A DNA stretch of 38,665 nt from an uncultured Lachnospiraceae bacterium (GTDB lineage Bacteria; Bacillota; Clostridia; Lachnospirales; Lachnospiraceae), in the NCBI GenBank assembly GCA_910579085.1, contig CAJTRU010000020.1, positions 1-38,665 on the forward strand. Direction: 5' to 3'. The translations under genes and the position numbers were made by a program. Of the stretch, positions 23,976 through 31,741 are shown piece after piece (within the stretch, counting starts at the first letter, position 1; every line of letters starts with the position of its first letter). The notes under the pieces were generated by a model. That model did no database searches, was not told where the DNA came from, and worked only from the letters and a program-made list of their open reading frames with translations.

Positions 23976-25812
23976 GGTCAATGGAGTTATATACAGGGTT
24001 TTAGCAATAGAAGAAGACAGTGTACTAATGATAGACTGTATGAAAAAGACAATGCCAGTGTGGTACAAAACAGACCAAATCAGCAGATATGATTCCTGTA
24101 CAGAAGAAGAGTTGCTGAAAATCACAGGACTAACTTTGTTAGAAGAAGATAAGTTATCTTCCAAAGACCGAAAAGTTGCACATGATAGATTTACAATAGT
24201 GGCAGGTATCCTTCCTTTCCTTGCAGATGACAGGCTTCGCACAGAGATAGTTAAAAGGGTTGCAAAGGAAAAAAATATATGCATGCAGACTGTCAGGAAC
24301 TATTTGTGTAAATACCTTGCTTACAATGATATATCAGTCCTTGTGCCAAAAGAAAGAGGAAAAGCAGAAAGGAAACTGACAGAGGACGAGAAGAACTTCC
24401 GATGGGCATTGAATAAATATTATTTTACAAGGCATAAAAATAGTTTAAAGACATCATACACTTATATGTTAAAAGAAAAATATTCTGATGGGGAGGGATA
24501 TCTGTTTCCTGATTGCCCAACATTCAATCAGTTCAGATATTTTTACAGTAAGTATAAAACAAAGCAAAATACAATTATATCAAGGAATGGCATCAAGGAT
24601 TATCAACGAAATTATCGTCCATTGTTAGGGGATGGAGTGCAGGAATTTGCACCAAATGTAGGTGTTGGTATGATTGATGCGACAATTTGTGACATTTATC
24701 TGGTTGATGATGCTGGAAATCTTGTGGGCAGGCCAGCATTGACTATTGTGACTGATGCATATAGTAATGGCTTTGTAATGGGATATTCGTTGACTTGGGA
24801 AGGAGGGACATATTCACTTAGGGAACTAATGTTGAATGTCATTGCTGATAAGGTGGAATGTTGCAAAAAATTTGGAATTATTATTGAAAAAGAACAATGG
24901 GATTCAAACAGACTGCCAGGAGTTATTGTATCAGATATGGGAAGTGAATACCAGTCTTCAACATTTGCACAGATTACAGAACTTGGTATTACTTTGATAA
25001 ACCTTCCACCTCTGAGACCAGAACTCAAATCTATAGTGGAAAGAAGTTTCCAGTTATTGCAGGATTCAGTAAAACCATATTTGATGGATCATGGGTATGT
25101 GGATAAGGATGCTGGTAAAAGAGTCGCACCAGATTATCGTAAAGATGCCTGTCTGACCATGAAAGATTATGAGAAAGTTATTATCCATGCAATATTGTTT
25201 AACAATAACCAAAGAATAGTGGAGAATTATCCATATACAGAAGAAATGACAGAAGCAAAAGTACAGCCATATCCATGCAGTATTTTTGAATGGGGTAAAG
25301 AGCAGCCAGAATGCAACCTAATTACAGTTTCCAAAAAAGAATTAATAATGACTTTACTGCCAAGAACCAATGCCAGGTTTACAAGACAAGGATTAATTGT
25401 CTTTGGATTGAGATATGACTGCAAAGAAAAGAATTTTACAGAGGAATACTTAGCTGGTGGAGATGCCATAGCAGCATATAATCCAGAATCTGCTGATATG
25501 GTGTATCTACAGCATGAAGGTGGTTTTATTGAATTCTGTCTGATTGAATCTCGGTTCACAGGTAAAAGTTTTGAAGAGATCAAAAAGCTGCAGTCAACCC
25601 AAAGAAGCATAATAGAAGATGCAGTCCAAAGCAATCTGCAAGGCAGGGTTGATTTGGCATCACATGTTGAGAGGATAGTTGCAGGAAAAGAGAAAAGCAG
25701 GGATGTTAATGTTAAAGGTGTCAGAGAAGCAAAGAAGAGAGTCAAAAAAGAAAGACATAAAGATTTCATAGAGGAGGTGCAAGATGGAAAATCTGATGGC
25801 AAGGATGCCTAA
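23953..25812 (+). CDS. tnsB: TnsB-like DDE transposase
   Basis: I chose ATG 23953 rather than the ATG at 23947, because AGGAGG (23941-23946) abuts the latter and is 6 nt from the former. The product has 619 aa. Residues about 90-130 are a DNA-binding helical region (EIVKRVAKEKNICMQTVRNYL). The retroviral-integrase core has Asp242 (GMIDATICD), Asp328 (VSDMGSEY) and Glu363 (SIVERSF), a DD(35)E spacing, so the triad looks intact. The Mu-type C-terminal beta-barrel follows (about 460-540), and a basic tail of about 50 residues probably contacts TnsC. TnsB binds the ends and performs 3' cleavage and strand transfer. It overlaps both neighbours, so the operon is translationally coupled. Confidence 0.9.
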   Translation: MEKNQLIKVNGVIYRVLAIEEDSVLMIDCMKKTMPVWYKTDQISRYDSCTEEELLKITGLTLLEEDKLSSKDRKVAHDRFTIVAGILPFLADDRLRTEIVKRVAKEKNICMQTVRNYLCKYLAYNDISVLVPKERGKAERKLTEDEKNFRWALNKYYFTRHKNSLKTSYTYMLKEKYSDGEGYLFPDCPTFNQFRYFYSKYKTKQNTIISRNGIKDYQRNYRPLLGDGVQEFAPNVGVGMIDATICDIYLVDDAGNLVGRPALTIVTDAYSNGFVMGYSLTWEGGTYSLRELMLNVIADKVECCKKFGIIIEKEQWDSNRLPGVIVSDMGSEYQSSTFAQITELGITLINLPPLRPELKSIVERSFQLLQDSVKPYLMDHGYVDKDAGKRVAPDYRKDACLTMKDYEKVIIHAILFNNNQRIVENYPYTEEMTEAKVQPYPCSIFEWGKEQPECNLITVSKKELIMTLLPRTNARFTRQGLIVFGLRYDCKEKNFTEEYLAGGDAIAAYNPESADMVYLQHEGGFIEFCLIESRFTGKSFEEIKKLQSTQRSIIEDAVQSNLQGRVDLASHVERIVAGKEKSRDVNVKGVREAKKRVKKERHKDFIEEVQDGKSDGKDA

Positions 25813-27028
25813 AATGCTGATGGGACAGGATTTGGCGAAATCTATGTTGCTTCTTCCCACATATAATCCTGCAATCTGTAAAGCTGATGCTGGTGCAAGA
25901 CTTATGGCACTGGATGCAATGACAGACATCTATGTGCCATCACAAATGAGTTATGAAATATACAGCAAGATATATATGGCTATGCTGCATTCATTGAAAA
26001 AGAAGCAAACAAAGGATGCAATACAGCAGGGAAACCAGAACCATATGAGATTACAAGGACTGGGATACAACTCTGTATTAGGTGGTGCAGACAGTTTCTC
26101 GGTTATTGGACCAAGTGGGATTGGTAAGAGTACAGCAATAGCGAAAAGCATTGCTTTGTCTGGTGGAGACCAGATTATTACAACAGAGAATCCATATGCA
26201 CAAATTATTCCATGCATTAATGTGCAATGTCCCCATGACTGCTCAGTAAAGGGTTTACTTCTGGCAATACTGTCACAAGTTGATGTGTTAATTGGAACAA
26301 GATATGAACATCTGGCAGTTAAGGACAGGGCATCCATTGATAACCTGATTGGAACTGTATCACAGGTGGCACTCAATAATATTCTTCTCATTGTCATTGA
26401 TGAATGTCAGAACATCTGCAGGAACAAAGGAGGGGTTAACCTGGTGGCTTCCATGACACAGCTCATCAATAGCAGTGGTGTATCAATATGCTTAGTTGGA
26501 TTACCAGAAACAGAACTGTTCTTGGGAAAGGAAATGCAGCTTGCAAGAAGAAGTGTGGGGCTGTCGTATTCTGCATTACCATATGATGAATATTTCATCC
26601 AGTTCTGTGAAACATTGTTTTCATACCAGTATGTGACACATCCCTCTAAACTTACACCTGAATTGATAGAATTGTTATATGAATGTACAGGTGGAATCAT
26701 TGCCATAGTGGTTTCAATTATCATGGAAGCACAGCAGATAGCGATACTGACAGGTAAAGAAGAATTAAACAAAGAAATAATCCTGATGGCATATAACAAG
26801 AGATTAAAAAATGTGCAGGATTTTGTACAGGTTAAGTCAAACAAAAGAAGCCAGACTTCTTCTATCGTTAATAAGAATACAGCAGATATCTCCCAAAAGT
26901 CTTCTGTTGATGAGGCAGGCATGGATATACTGATTGCTGTTATAATAGACAAAGCAAGGTCAGAGGGTTTGGATGCAGTGGAATTGCTGAAAGGGCAGGA
27001 AATTCTTATAGAGGAGGAGAATGTATGA
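25784..27028 (+). CDS. tnsC: TnsC-like AAA+ transposition regulator
   Basis: ATG 25784 has GAGGAGG 6 nt upstream and overlaps the end of tnsB by 29 bp. The 414-aa product has Walker A GPSGIGKST at residues 109-117 and Walker B ILLIVIDECQN with Asp206-Glu207, followed by a sensor-type region (SICLVGLPETELFL) and a helical lid domain. TnsC proteins form ATP-dependent filaments that link target selectors such as TniQ/TnsD to the TnsAB transposase. The N-terminal 100 residues include YEIYSKIYMAMLHSLKKKQT, probably the part that meets the partners. It ends in an ATGA overlap with tniQ. Confidence 0.9.
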   Translation: MENLMARMPKMLMGQDLAKSMLLLPTYNPAICKADAGARLMALDAMTDIYVPSQMSYEIYSKIYMAMLHSLKKKQTKDAIQQGNQNHMRLQGLGYNSVLGGADSFSVIGPSGIGKSTAIAKSIALSGGDQIITTENPYAQIIPCINVQCPHDCSVKGLLLAILSQVDVLIGTRYEHLAVKDRASIDNLIGTVSQVALNNILLIVIDECQNICRNKGGVNLVASMTQLINSSGVSICLVGLPETELFLGKEMQLARRSVGLSYSALPYDEYFIQFCETLFSYQYVTHPSKLTPELIELLYECTGGIIAIVVSIIMEAQQIAILTGKEELNKEIILMAYNKRLKNVQDFVQVKSNKRSQTSSIVNKNTADISQKSSVDEAGMDILIAVIIDKARSEGLDAVELLKGQEILIEEENV

Positions 27029-28485
27029 CTGGGTTCATGCCATCTATATATAAGGATGAACTGGTATACAGCTGGTTTGCAAGGTATTATGTCCATTCAG
27101 GGTATTCTGCATATGTCTTCGCTATTGAGGATTTGTTGGAGAGGAAGAATACAAGGCCAGATTTGGAATTCATCAGTCATCTGAATTTACATGCCAGAGA
27201 GATAATAACAAAAATGATTCCCATGGAAGAACTGGTTCTATACCATACCATGTTTCCATGTTACAGATTTGCAGAAAATACCAGATTGTGTAATGCTTTG
27301 AAATCAATGACAGATTCAGGTGAAGATGTACACCATCTTTTGCCAGTTTCCAGGAACAGGACCAGTGGGCAACCTCATTACATTAAATACTGTCCAGTGT
27401 GTGCAGCAGAAGCAAGAGAAGCATATGGTGAAACATATTTTACCAGAAGTGCAAATATAAGGAATGTTGATATTTGTGCAAAGCATAAATGTAAGCTGAA
27501 AAATACTAATATTGAGAGGTCAGGGAAGCAATCTGCGAGGCTTTATGTGGCAGAAGTTGAAATCAGAGACATAGAACCTGAATTTGTGAAAGATGGTCTG
27601 GAATTACAATTTGCACAGTATATGACTGATGTATTCCAAATGGATATTAACATAAATAATACTGTTGCTATAGGAGAATTCTTAAACTCCAGATTGGAAG
27701 GAACAAAGTATTTGAGTGCCAGGGGAAAGGCAAGAAATATTACCATGTTGTTTAATGATTTTATGGAATTTTATAAAGAGTTACCCAATCAGGGGATTAC
27801 CAAGTTAAGCCAGATGCAGAAGATATTTACAGGTTACAGATGGGATTTCTATGATGTATGCCAGATAGCATTTTTTCTTGGAATAAGTATAAATGAATTG
27901 GTTAATCCAAAACTGCCAGAAAGGTCACAAACTGAGTTGTTTAATGAGAAGGTTGCAAGGCTGTATGATACAGGTCTTGGATGCCATAGAATTGCAAGAG
28001 AGATGGGATGCAGTTCTTCTACAGCAAGGAATGCAAACAGGATAAAGTCTAAAGCAGAACATGATTATTCTGGTCGTAAAGGAATAAAGAGGGATGACTG
28101 GGAGAAGATGGATGAGGAGATGAAGCAACAGGTTCAGAGGGTCTGTAAACAGATTTACCACAATAATGGAAACAGACCAGGACATGTTACAGTGAATGCA
28201 GTATGCAGGGCTTTGGGATGCCCTGATAAGAGGTTTGACTATTTGCCTAAATGTAAAAACATCATATACGAATATGAAGAAAAAAAGGAGGTTTACTGGG
28301 CTAGGGAGGTTGTGTGGTGTTATCAAGAGCTGATTAAAAAGAAAGAGGAAGAGGAAGTTTGCTGGAGAGACATTAGGAATGTTACTAATATGAGGAAGAA
28401 TAATTTTATGTCAACATTTCCTTATCTGGAGAAATTTACAGATGTGGAAACAGCAGGAAAGATAAAAAGTTTGCTGCCAATTTAG
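27025..28485 (+). CDS. tniQ: TniQ/TnsD-like target-selection protein
   Basis: ATG 27025 overlaps the tnsC stop (ATGA), with GAGGAGG upstream. The product has 486 aa. The N-terminal TniQ domain shows MPSIYKDELVYSWFARYYVHSG and a zinc site, Cys123-x2-Cys126 with Cys151-x2-His154 (YCPVC...ICAKH). The C-terminal half holds helix-turn-helix-like segments (GLGCHRIAREMGCSSSTARNANR, about 318-340; VTVNAVCRALGCPDKRF, about 390-407), so it resembles TnsD rather than the short TniQ of CRISPR-guided elements. TnsD-type proteins bind a fixed chromosomal attachment site and recruit TnsC. The target here cannot be told from the window. No CRISPR effector gene is present. Confidence 0.85.
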   Translation: MTGFMPSIYKDELVYSWFARYYVHSGYSAYVFAIEDLLERKNTRPDLEFISHLNLHAREIITKMIPMEELVLYHTMFPCYRFAENTRLCNALKSMTDSGEDVHHLLPVSRNRTSGQPHYIKYCPVCAAEAREAYGETYFTRSANIRNVDICAKHKCKLKNTNIERSGKQSARLYVAEVEIRDIEPEFVKDGLELQFAQYMTDVFQMDININNTVAIGEFLNSRLEGTKYLSARGKARNITMLFNDFMEFYKELPNQGITKLSQMQKIFTGYRWDFYDVCQIAFFLGISINELVNPKLPERSQTELFNEKVARLYDTGLGCHRIAREMGCSSSTARNANRIKSKAEHDYSGRKGIKRDDWEKMDEEMKQQVQRVCKQIYHNNGNRPGHVTVNAVCRALGCPDKRFDYLPKCKNIIYEYEEKKEVYWAREVVWCYQELIKKKEEEEVCWRDIRNVTNMRKNNFMSTFPYLEKFTDVETAGKIKSLLPI

Positions 28486-28794
28486 ATACATCAGCAAATT
28501 TATTCAGATGTGTGTTCTTTTTTTTAATATTATAAACAAATCTAATTGAAATCTGAGGAAGTAATGCAAAAAAGTGCTCTGATATAGAAGAGGATTGTAA
28601 GTGCATTGTATTTATAAGAACAATATATTTAAGCTACATCTGTTAGATGTCATCTGCAATTTGTAATTAAGAAGGCATAAGAATTCTATTTTTGCAAAAA
28701 GATTGTCTGATTTACTTTTTGATAAAATTAAGATGTAACAAAAAACTATATGTTATCTGAAAGTTATATACAGATAAGAAAGGATGTGTTTAAT
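28486..28794. other. Intergenic after tniQ
   Basis: About 310 bp, AT-rich, without a gene. It holds a small hairpin (ACATCT 28636-28641 with AGATGT 28645-28650) and the 12-bp palindrome TTTTTGCAAAAA (28689-28700), which also occurs on the other side of the tns operon at 23410-23421. No TTTTGGCGAA repeat is seen. Confidence 0.4.
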
Positions 28795-29235
28795 ATGGTA
28801 AATACTGTAATATTAAAGGAGAATGGACTGCCAGTAGATCTTACACCAAGAGAAAGAAGATTGGGAAATTACCCAATTCAGATAAAAGACAATATTCTTG
28901 TTTATGATCGACTTGAAACAGAAGGAATCCTGCTATTATATGAATACATTGGTGGAGCATGTTATATGCCAATGACATTCAATGAATTAAGAAATTGCAA
29001 GAGTGCAGTATTGATTGCAGGAATATCTATTTCAGCTTTTGATAATGAGAATTTGATATGCATAGACAAATATTTTAGTTATTTAGGATACGAAGAGTAT
29101 ACAGCTTTGTTATTTGATTATATTGATATTTATGCCGATTTTTATGGCTATGATACAGGTCTTTTGGATTTAAGAAAAGGGATTAATATTAGAGATATTA
29201 GGCAATGCAAATACATTGACATACAATATTGGTAA
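28795..29235 (+). CDS. Unknown protein, 146 aa
   Basis: I prefer ATG 28795, with AGAAAGGA at 28777-28784; the frame is open back to ATG 28750 but without a ribosome binding site. I do not recognise the family. The sequence is acidic and aromatic, with IKDNILVYDRLETEGILLLYEY, SAVLIAGISISAFDNENLICIDKYFSYLGYEEY and DIRQCKYIDIQYW, suggesting a small alpha/beta domain, cytoplasmic. It is the first gene after the tns operon in the same direction and could be cargo of that element. It is convergent with the replication module and shares the terminator at 29355. Confidence 0.5.
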   Translation: MVNTVILKENGLPVDLTPRERRLGNYPIQIKDNILVYDRLETEGILLLYEYIGGACYMPMTFNELRNCKSAVLIAGISISAFDNENLICIDKYFSYLGYEEYTALLFDYIDIYADFYGYDTGLLDLRKGINIRDIRQCKYIDIQYW

Positions 29236-29354
29236 TAATTAGTGTATATACAGAAATTAACTCTAACAGTATAGGAATAAAAACTTATTATAATTTTTCT
29301 ATACTGTAATATATAAGAGATATATAGAAAAAGTTTATGGATTTTAGATATAAG

Positions 29355-29386
29355 AAAGCCCTGTTTATCATGTAAAACAGGGCTTT
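29355..29386. terminator. Bidirectional intrinsic terminator
   Basis: AAAGCCCTGTTT (29355-29366) pairs perfectly over 12 bp with AAACAGGGCTTT (29375-29386), with an 8-nt loop. It lies between the converging genes ending at 29235 and 29474. Confidence 0.85.
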
Positions 29387-29473
29387 GAAATTGTTAATAA
29401 TATACTATTTCACTCGTTGTAATTAAAAATTACTGAAATGAAGAAAAAAATTAATTGTGATAACAGGAAGCAA

Positions 29474-30349
29474 TTATCCAACAACAACATAGTTGTTCTT
29501 TAAATTCTGCAGGTCTTCGTTCCAGTCTTTGTGTACTGGAAGAATATACTCTAACTCGGAATTTCTATCCCTGCATTTCTGACCAGCTGCATCATTGTCT
29601 GCTGCAATTATAATATTCAACTTTGAATTTTTCAACCTGTTTATGGCAGGCTGTTTGGATGCACCAGCAATGCTGATATAATAGGCATCTTCAGGGATTT
29701 TCTGTATTCTATGCAATTCATATAAGCTGATGGCATCAATGGCAGCCTCACAAATATAACCTTTAGCAGCATTTTTCGATGTACGAAACCACCAAAAGCC
29801 ATCGTGTCTGCTGTCAGGGACTATCCCATGAAAAGCTTTTCCAAATGTATATGTACCACGAATTTCAGCAAAATTTTTTTCCATGTTGATAAAAACAATG
29901 TTATTCCTGCTTTTTTCTTGGTACATGGTTTTCTGATTAATCAGCATCTGGATAGTTTCACCAGATATGCCACGATTTAACAGATAAGCGAAAAGATTTT
30001 TGTACATTCCATCTACAGGAGATGGGAACTGTGGTGGGACAGCTTTTATTCCATTTTGTTGTACATTCTTGGAATAGACTGTTGTAGAGCCAGTCGATAA
30101 TGCCTGCACTGCATCAACAAACCTATATCCCATATAATTTTTTAAAAAATCTATGGAATTTCCAGTTTCTCCTGTTGCAAAATCTTTATATCCAGTATAA
30201 CCTTTCTTGATAGAAATGCTATGGTTACTCTTTAATCTGATACTATTACCTTCATTAGTAAAGTCAGAATTATGATATTTTACCAAGAAAGCATACAGAT
30301 CTACATGTCTTGCAGATGCAGTCTGCTCTTTAGAAACATTGTTACCCAT
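29474..30349 (-). CDS. Toprim-domain plasmid primase (DUF3991/Toprim_2-like)
   Basis: ATG 30349-30347 is preceded by GAGGAGG. The product has 291 aa. The N-terminus (VDLYAFLVKYHNSDF, RLKSNHSISIKKGYTGYKDFATGETGNSIDFLKNYMG) follows the CHC2/DUF3991 primase pattern but has no zinc-binding Cys/His set. The middle has YLLNRGISGETIQMLI, typical of DnaG-like catalytic domains. Toprim motifs are YICEAAIDAISLYEL (Glu) and IIIAADNDAAGQKC (DxD-type). It should make RNA primers for plasmid replication. It is the last gene of a leftward unit with the DnaB-like helicase (38 bp apart), so primase and helicase act together at the fork. Confidence 0.8.
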   Translation of the reverse strand: MGNNVSKEQTASARHVDLYAFLVKYHNSDFTNEGNSIRLKSNHSISIKKGYTGYKDFATGETGNSIDFLKNYMGYRFVDAVQALSTGSTTVYSKNVQQNGIKAVPPQFPSPVDGMYKNLFAYLLNRGISGETIQMLINQKTMYQEKSRNNIVFINMEKNFAEIRGTYTFGKAFHGIVPDSRHDGFWWFRTSKNAAKGYICEAAIDAISLYELHRIQKIPEDAYYISIAGASKQPAINRLKNSKLNIIIAADNDAAGQKCRDRNSELEYILPVHKDWNEDLQNLKNNYVVVG

Positions 30350-30386
30350 ATAAAACACCTCCTCGTTACTAATATGGTAAAAAATA

Positions 30387-31466
30387 TTATAAGGGCCATG
30401 GCAGTTCTGGCTCCAATCCTTTCGGAATTTTCATAAAACCATCAGTATCATCACTGTCAAATGAAACATCACTGAGATTTAATCCTGTAAAATCAGGCTT
30501 AAACAGGTCAAACTTTGGATAGTAATCAAAAAAGCAGGAATAAGAACTGATTCCAAACCTGTTTTTCAGGCAGACCAGTTCAATTTTTCTTGGATTTGAT
30601 TTTTTTGCTTCCATAATCTTCTGCCTTTTTTCATTGATTTTATTTTGTTTAGAAAATAATTCATCATGGATACATTTTAATTGCAGCCCCCAGATGACAT
30701 CTGCAGTATATTCAATACCTCCAGATTCCTTAAATGATTCAAAATCAATGGCTGCCATGTAATTCTGCCTGTTTAAGGAAGAGATTACAATCATGGTAAT
30801 CTGGTAGTCTGTCTGCAGTTCTTTCAACCTGCGGACATGGTAATCGACCAGATCCTTTGTTGTCATATGGGATTCAGGAGCAGGCTGTATTACCTGCAAG
30901 TAGTCAATGATAACCACAGGTTTTACCTTATTCTGTTTGATATACTTGTGGACAGCACTGGCTATATCATCAATGGTTGCACGAAAAGTGCATTCAATAA
31001 CAGTTATCCTGGCAGAATATGCCATGCACCTGTTTATGGCAGATGAAATCACAGGAGACGATAAATCAGATCTTCTAATCTGCAGTGAAGATAACCCATC
31101 ATCAGCATTTTCCTTTGCAACAGACCTGGCAATGCTCTTTGATGCAAGTTCCAGTGCTGACTGTTCCAAACTGAAAAATAATACATGTGTTCCAGCTTCT
31201 GCAATCTGCTCTGCTGTCTGGTGGACAAATGTGGTTTTGCCAAGACTGGAAATTGCACCAAGGACATATAAGCCTGGATAAAGGTTTGTAATTGCATCAA
31301 GGTTGGCATACCCAGATTTCAGCCTGCCACTGTTTCTGAAATTTTCGACATCCGAAGCAAACTGTTTCTTGTAATACTCGGCCATATTGTATTCCTTTAT
31401 AGATGATGCAGCATTAACATCATGGCCAGCATTCCCTGCTGCTGGGACAATTATCTGTTCTGTCAT
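30387..31466 (-). CDS. DnaB-like replicative helicase
   Basis: I place the start at ATG 31466-31464, with GGAGGTG upstream; the frame is open further but lacks a ribosome binding site. The 359-aa protein holds the RecA-like DnaB C-terminal domain: LKSGYANLDAITNLYPGLYVLGA, Walker A SSLGKTT with Lys77, VLFFSLEQSALEL, Walker B KPVVIIDYLQVI, then MIVISSLNRQNY and GGIEYTADVIWGLQ. The usual N-terminal DnaB domain is absent, so loading and primase contact must differ from chromosomal DnaB. It lies directly downstream of the iterons and the initiator gene, and upstream of the primase, consistent with a self-sufficient plasmid replication set. Confidence 0.85.
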   Translation of the reverse strand: MTEQIIVPAAGNAGHDVNAASSIKEYNMAEYYKKQFASDVENFRNSGRLKSGYANLDAITNLYPGLYVLGAISSLGKTTFVHQTAEQIAEAGTHVLFFSLEQSALELASKSIARSVAKENADDGLSSLQIRRSDLSSPVISSAINRCMAYSARITVIECTFRATIDDIASAVHKYIKQNKVKPVVIIDYLQVIQPAPESHMTTKDLVDYHVRRLKELQTDYQITMIVISSLNRQNYMAAIDFESFKESGGIEYTADVIWGLQLKCIHDELFSKQNKINEKRQKIMEAKKSNPRKIELVCLKNRFGISSYSCFFDYYPKFDLFKPDFTGLNLSDVSFDSDDTDGFMKIPKGLEPELPWPL

Positions 31467-31527
31467 ATTAAACACCTCCAAAATAATTTGATTTTTTCTT
31501 TTCATCATCGTAATTTTATTATATATT

Positions 31528-31558
31528 GGGAGTGGCAGCAAAACAAGCTGCCCCTCCC
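31528..31558. repeat. GC hairpin next to the iterons
   Basis: GGGAG-T-GGCAGC (31528-31539) pairs with GCTGCC-C-CTCCC (31547-31558), an 11-bp stem with one mismatch. It is unusually GC-rich for the window and lies between the iterons and the helicase gene. It could be a transcription or replication-arrest structure. Confidence 0.5.
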
Positions 31559-31562
31559 ACCG

Positions 31563-31590
31563 ATACTATAATACTATGGTATTATAGTAT
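31563..31590. repeat. AT-rich perfect palindrome at the origin region
   Basis: ATACTATAATAC (31563-31574) and GTATTATAGTAT (31579-31590) form a perfect 12-bp stem with a 4-nt loop. A/T-rich and next to iterons, it could be an unwinding element. It also contains TATAAT-like sequences and may hold the promoter of the helicase gene. Confidence 0.5.
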
Positions 31591-31648
31591 TAAGAGGCTC
31601 TGGAAGCTCTGAAACCCTAGTAAAATTGGGCTTTCGGGGACTTGGCAT

Positions 31649-31732
31649 GTTACACTTGCCCGAAAAATAGCTACATTTACCCGAAAAATTGTTGCACTTA
31701 CCCGAAAAATTGTTACACTTACCCGAAATTAA
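31649..31732. repeat. Four tandem 21-bp iterons
   Basis: Four abutting direct repeats start at 31649, 31670, 31691 and 31712. Each follows the plan GYTRCAYTTRCCCGAAAAAT, with a few changes; the last is slightly degenerate at its end. They lie immediately after the initiator gene and before the helicase gene. Abutting ~21-bp repeats next to rep are typical initiator-binding iterons, so this is the best candidate for the plasmid origin or for copy-number control. Confidence 0.75.
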
Positions 31733-31741
31733 TTATGCATG

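Noticed and set aside
25227..25802. 191-aa frame antisense to tnsB, and others at 25951-26397 and 26407-27096
   Set aside because: The plus-strand tns genes are certain by motif. The antisense frames are Ser/Cys/Phe-rich shadows.
23352..28485. CRISPR-associated transposon (CAST)
   Set aside because: No Cas12k or Cascade gene and no CRISPR array are found, and TniQ is long with C-terminal HTH segments like TnsD. It is an ordinary Tn7-like set.
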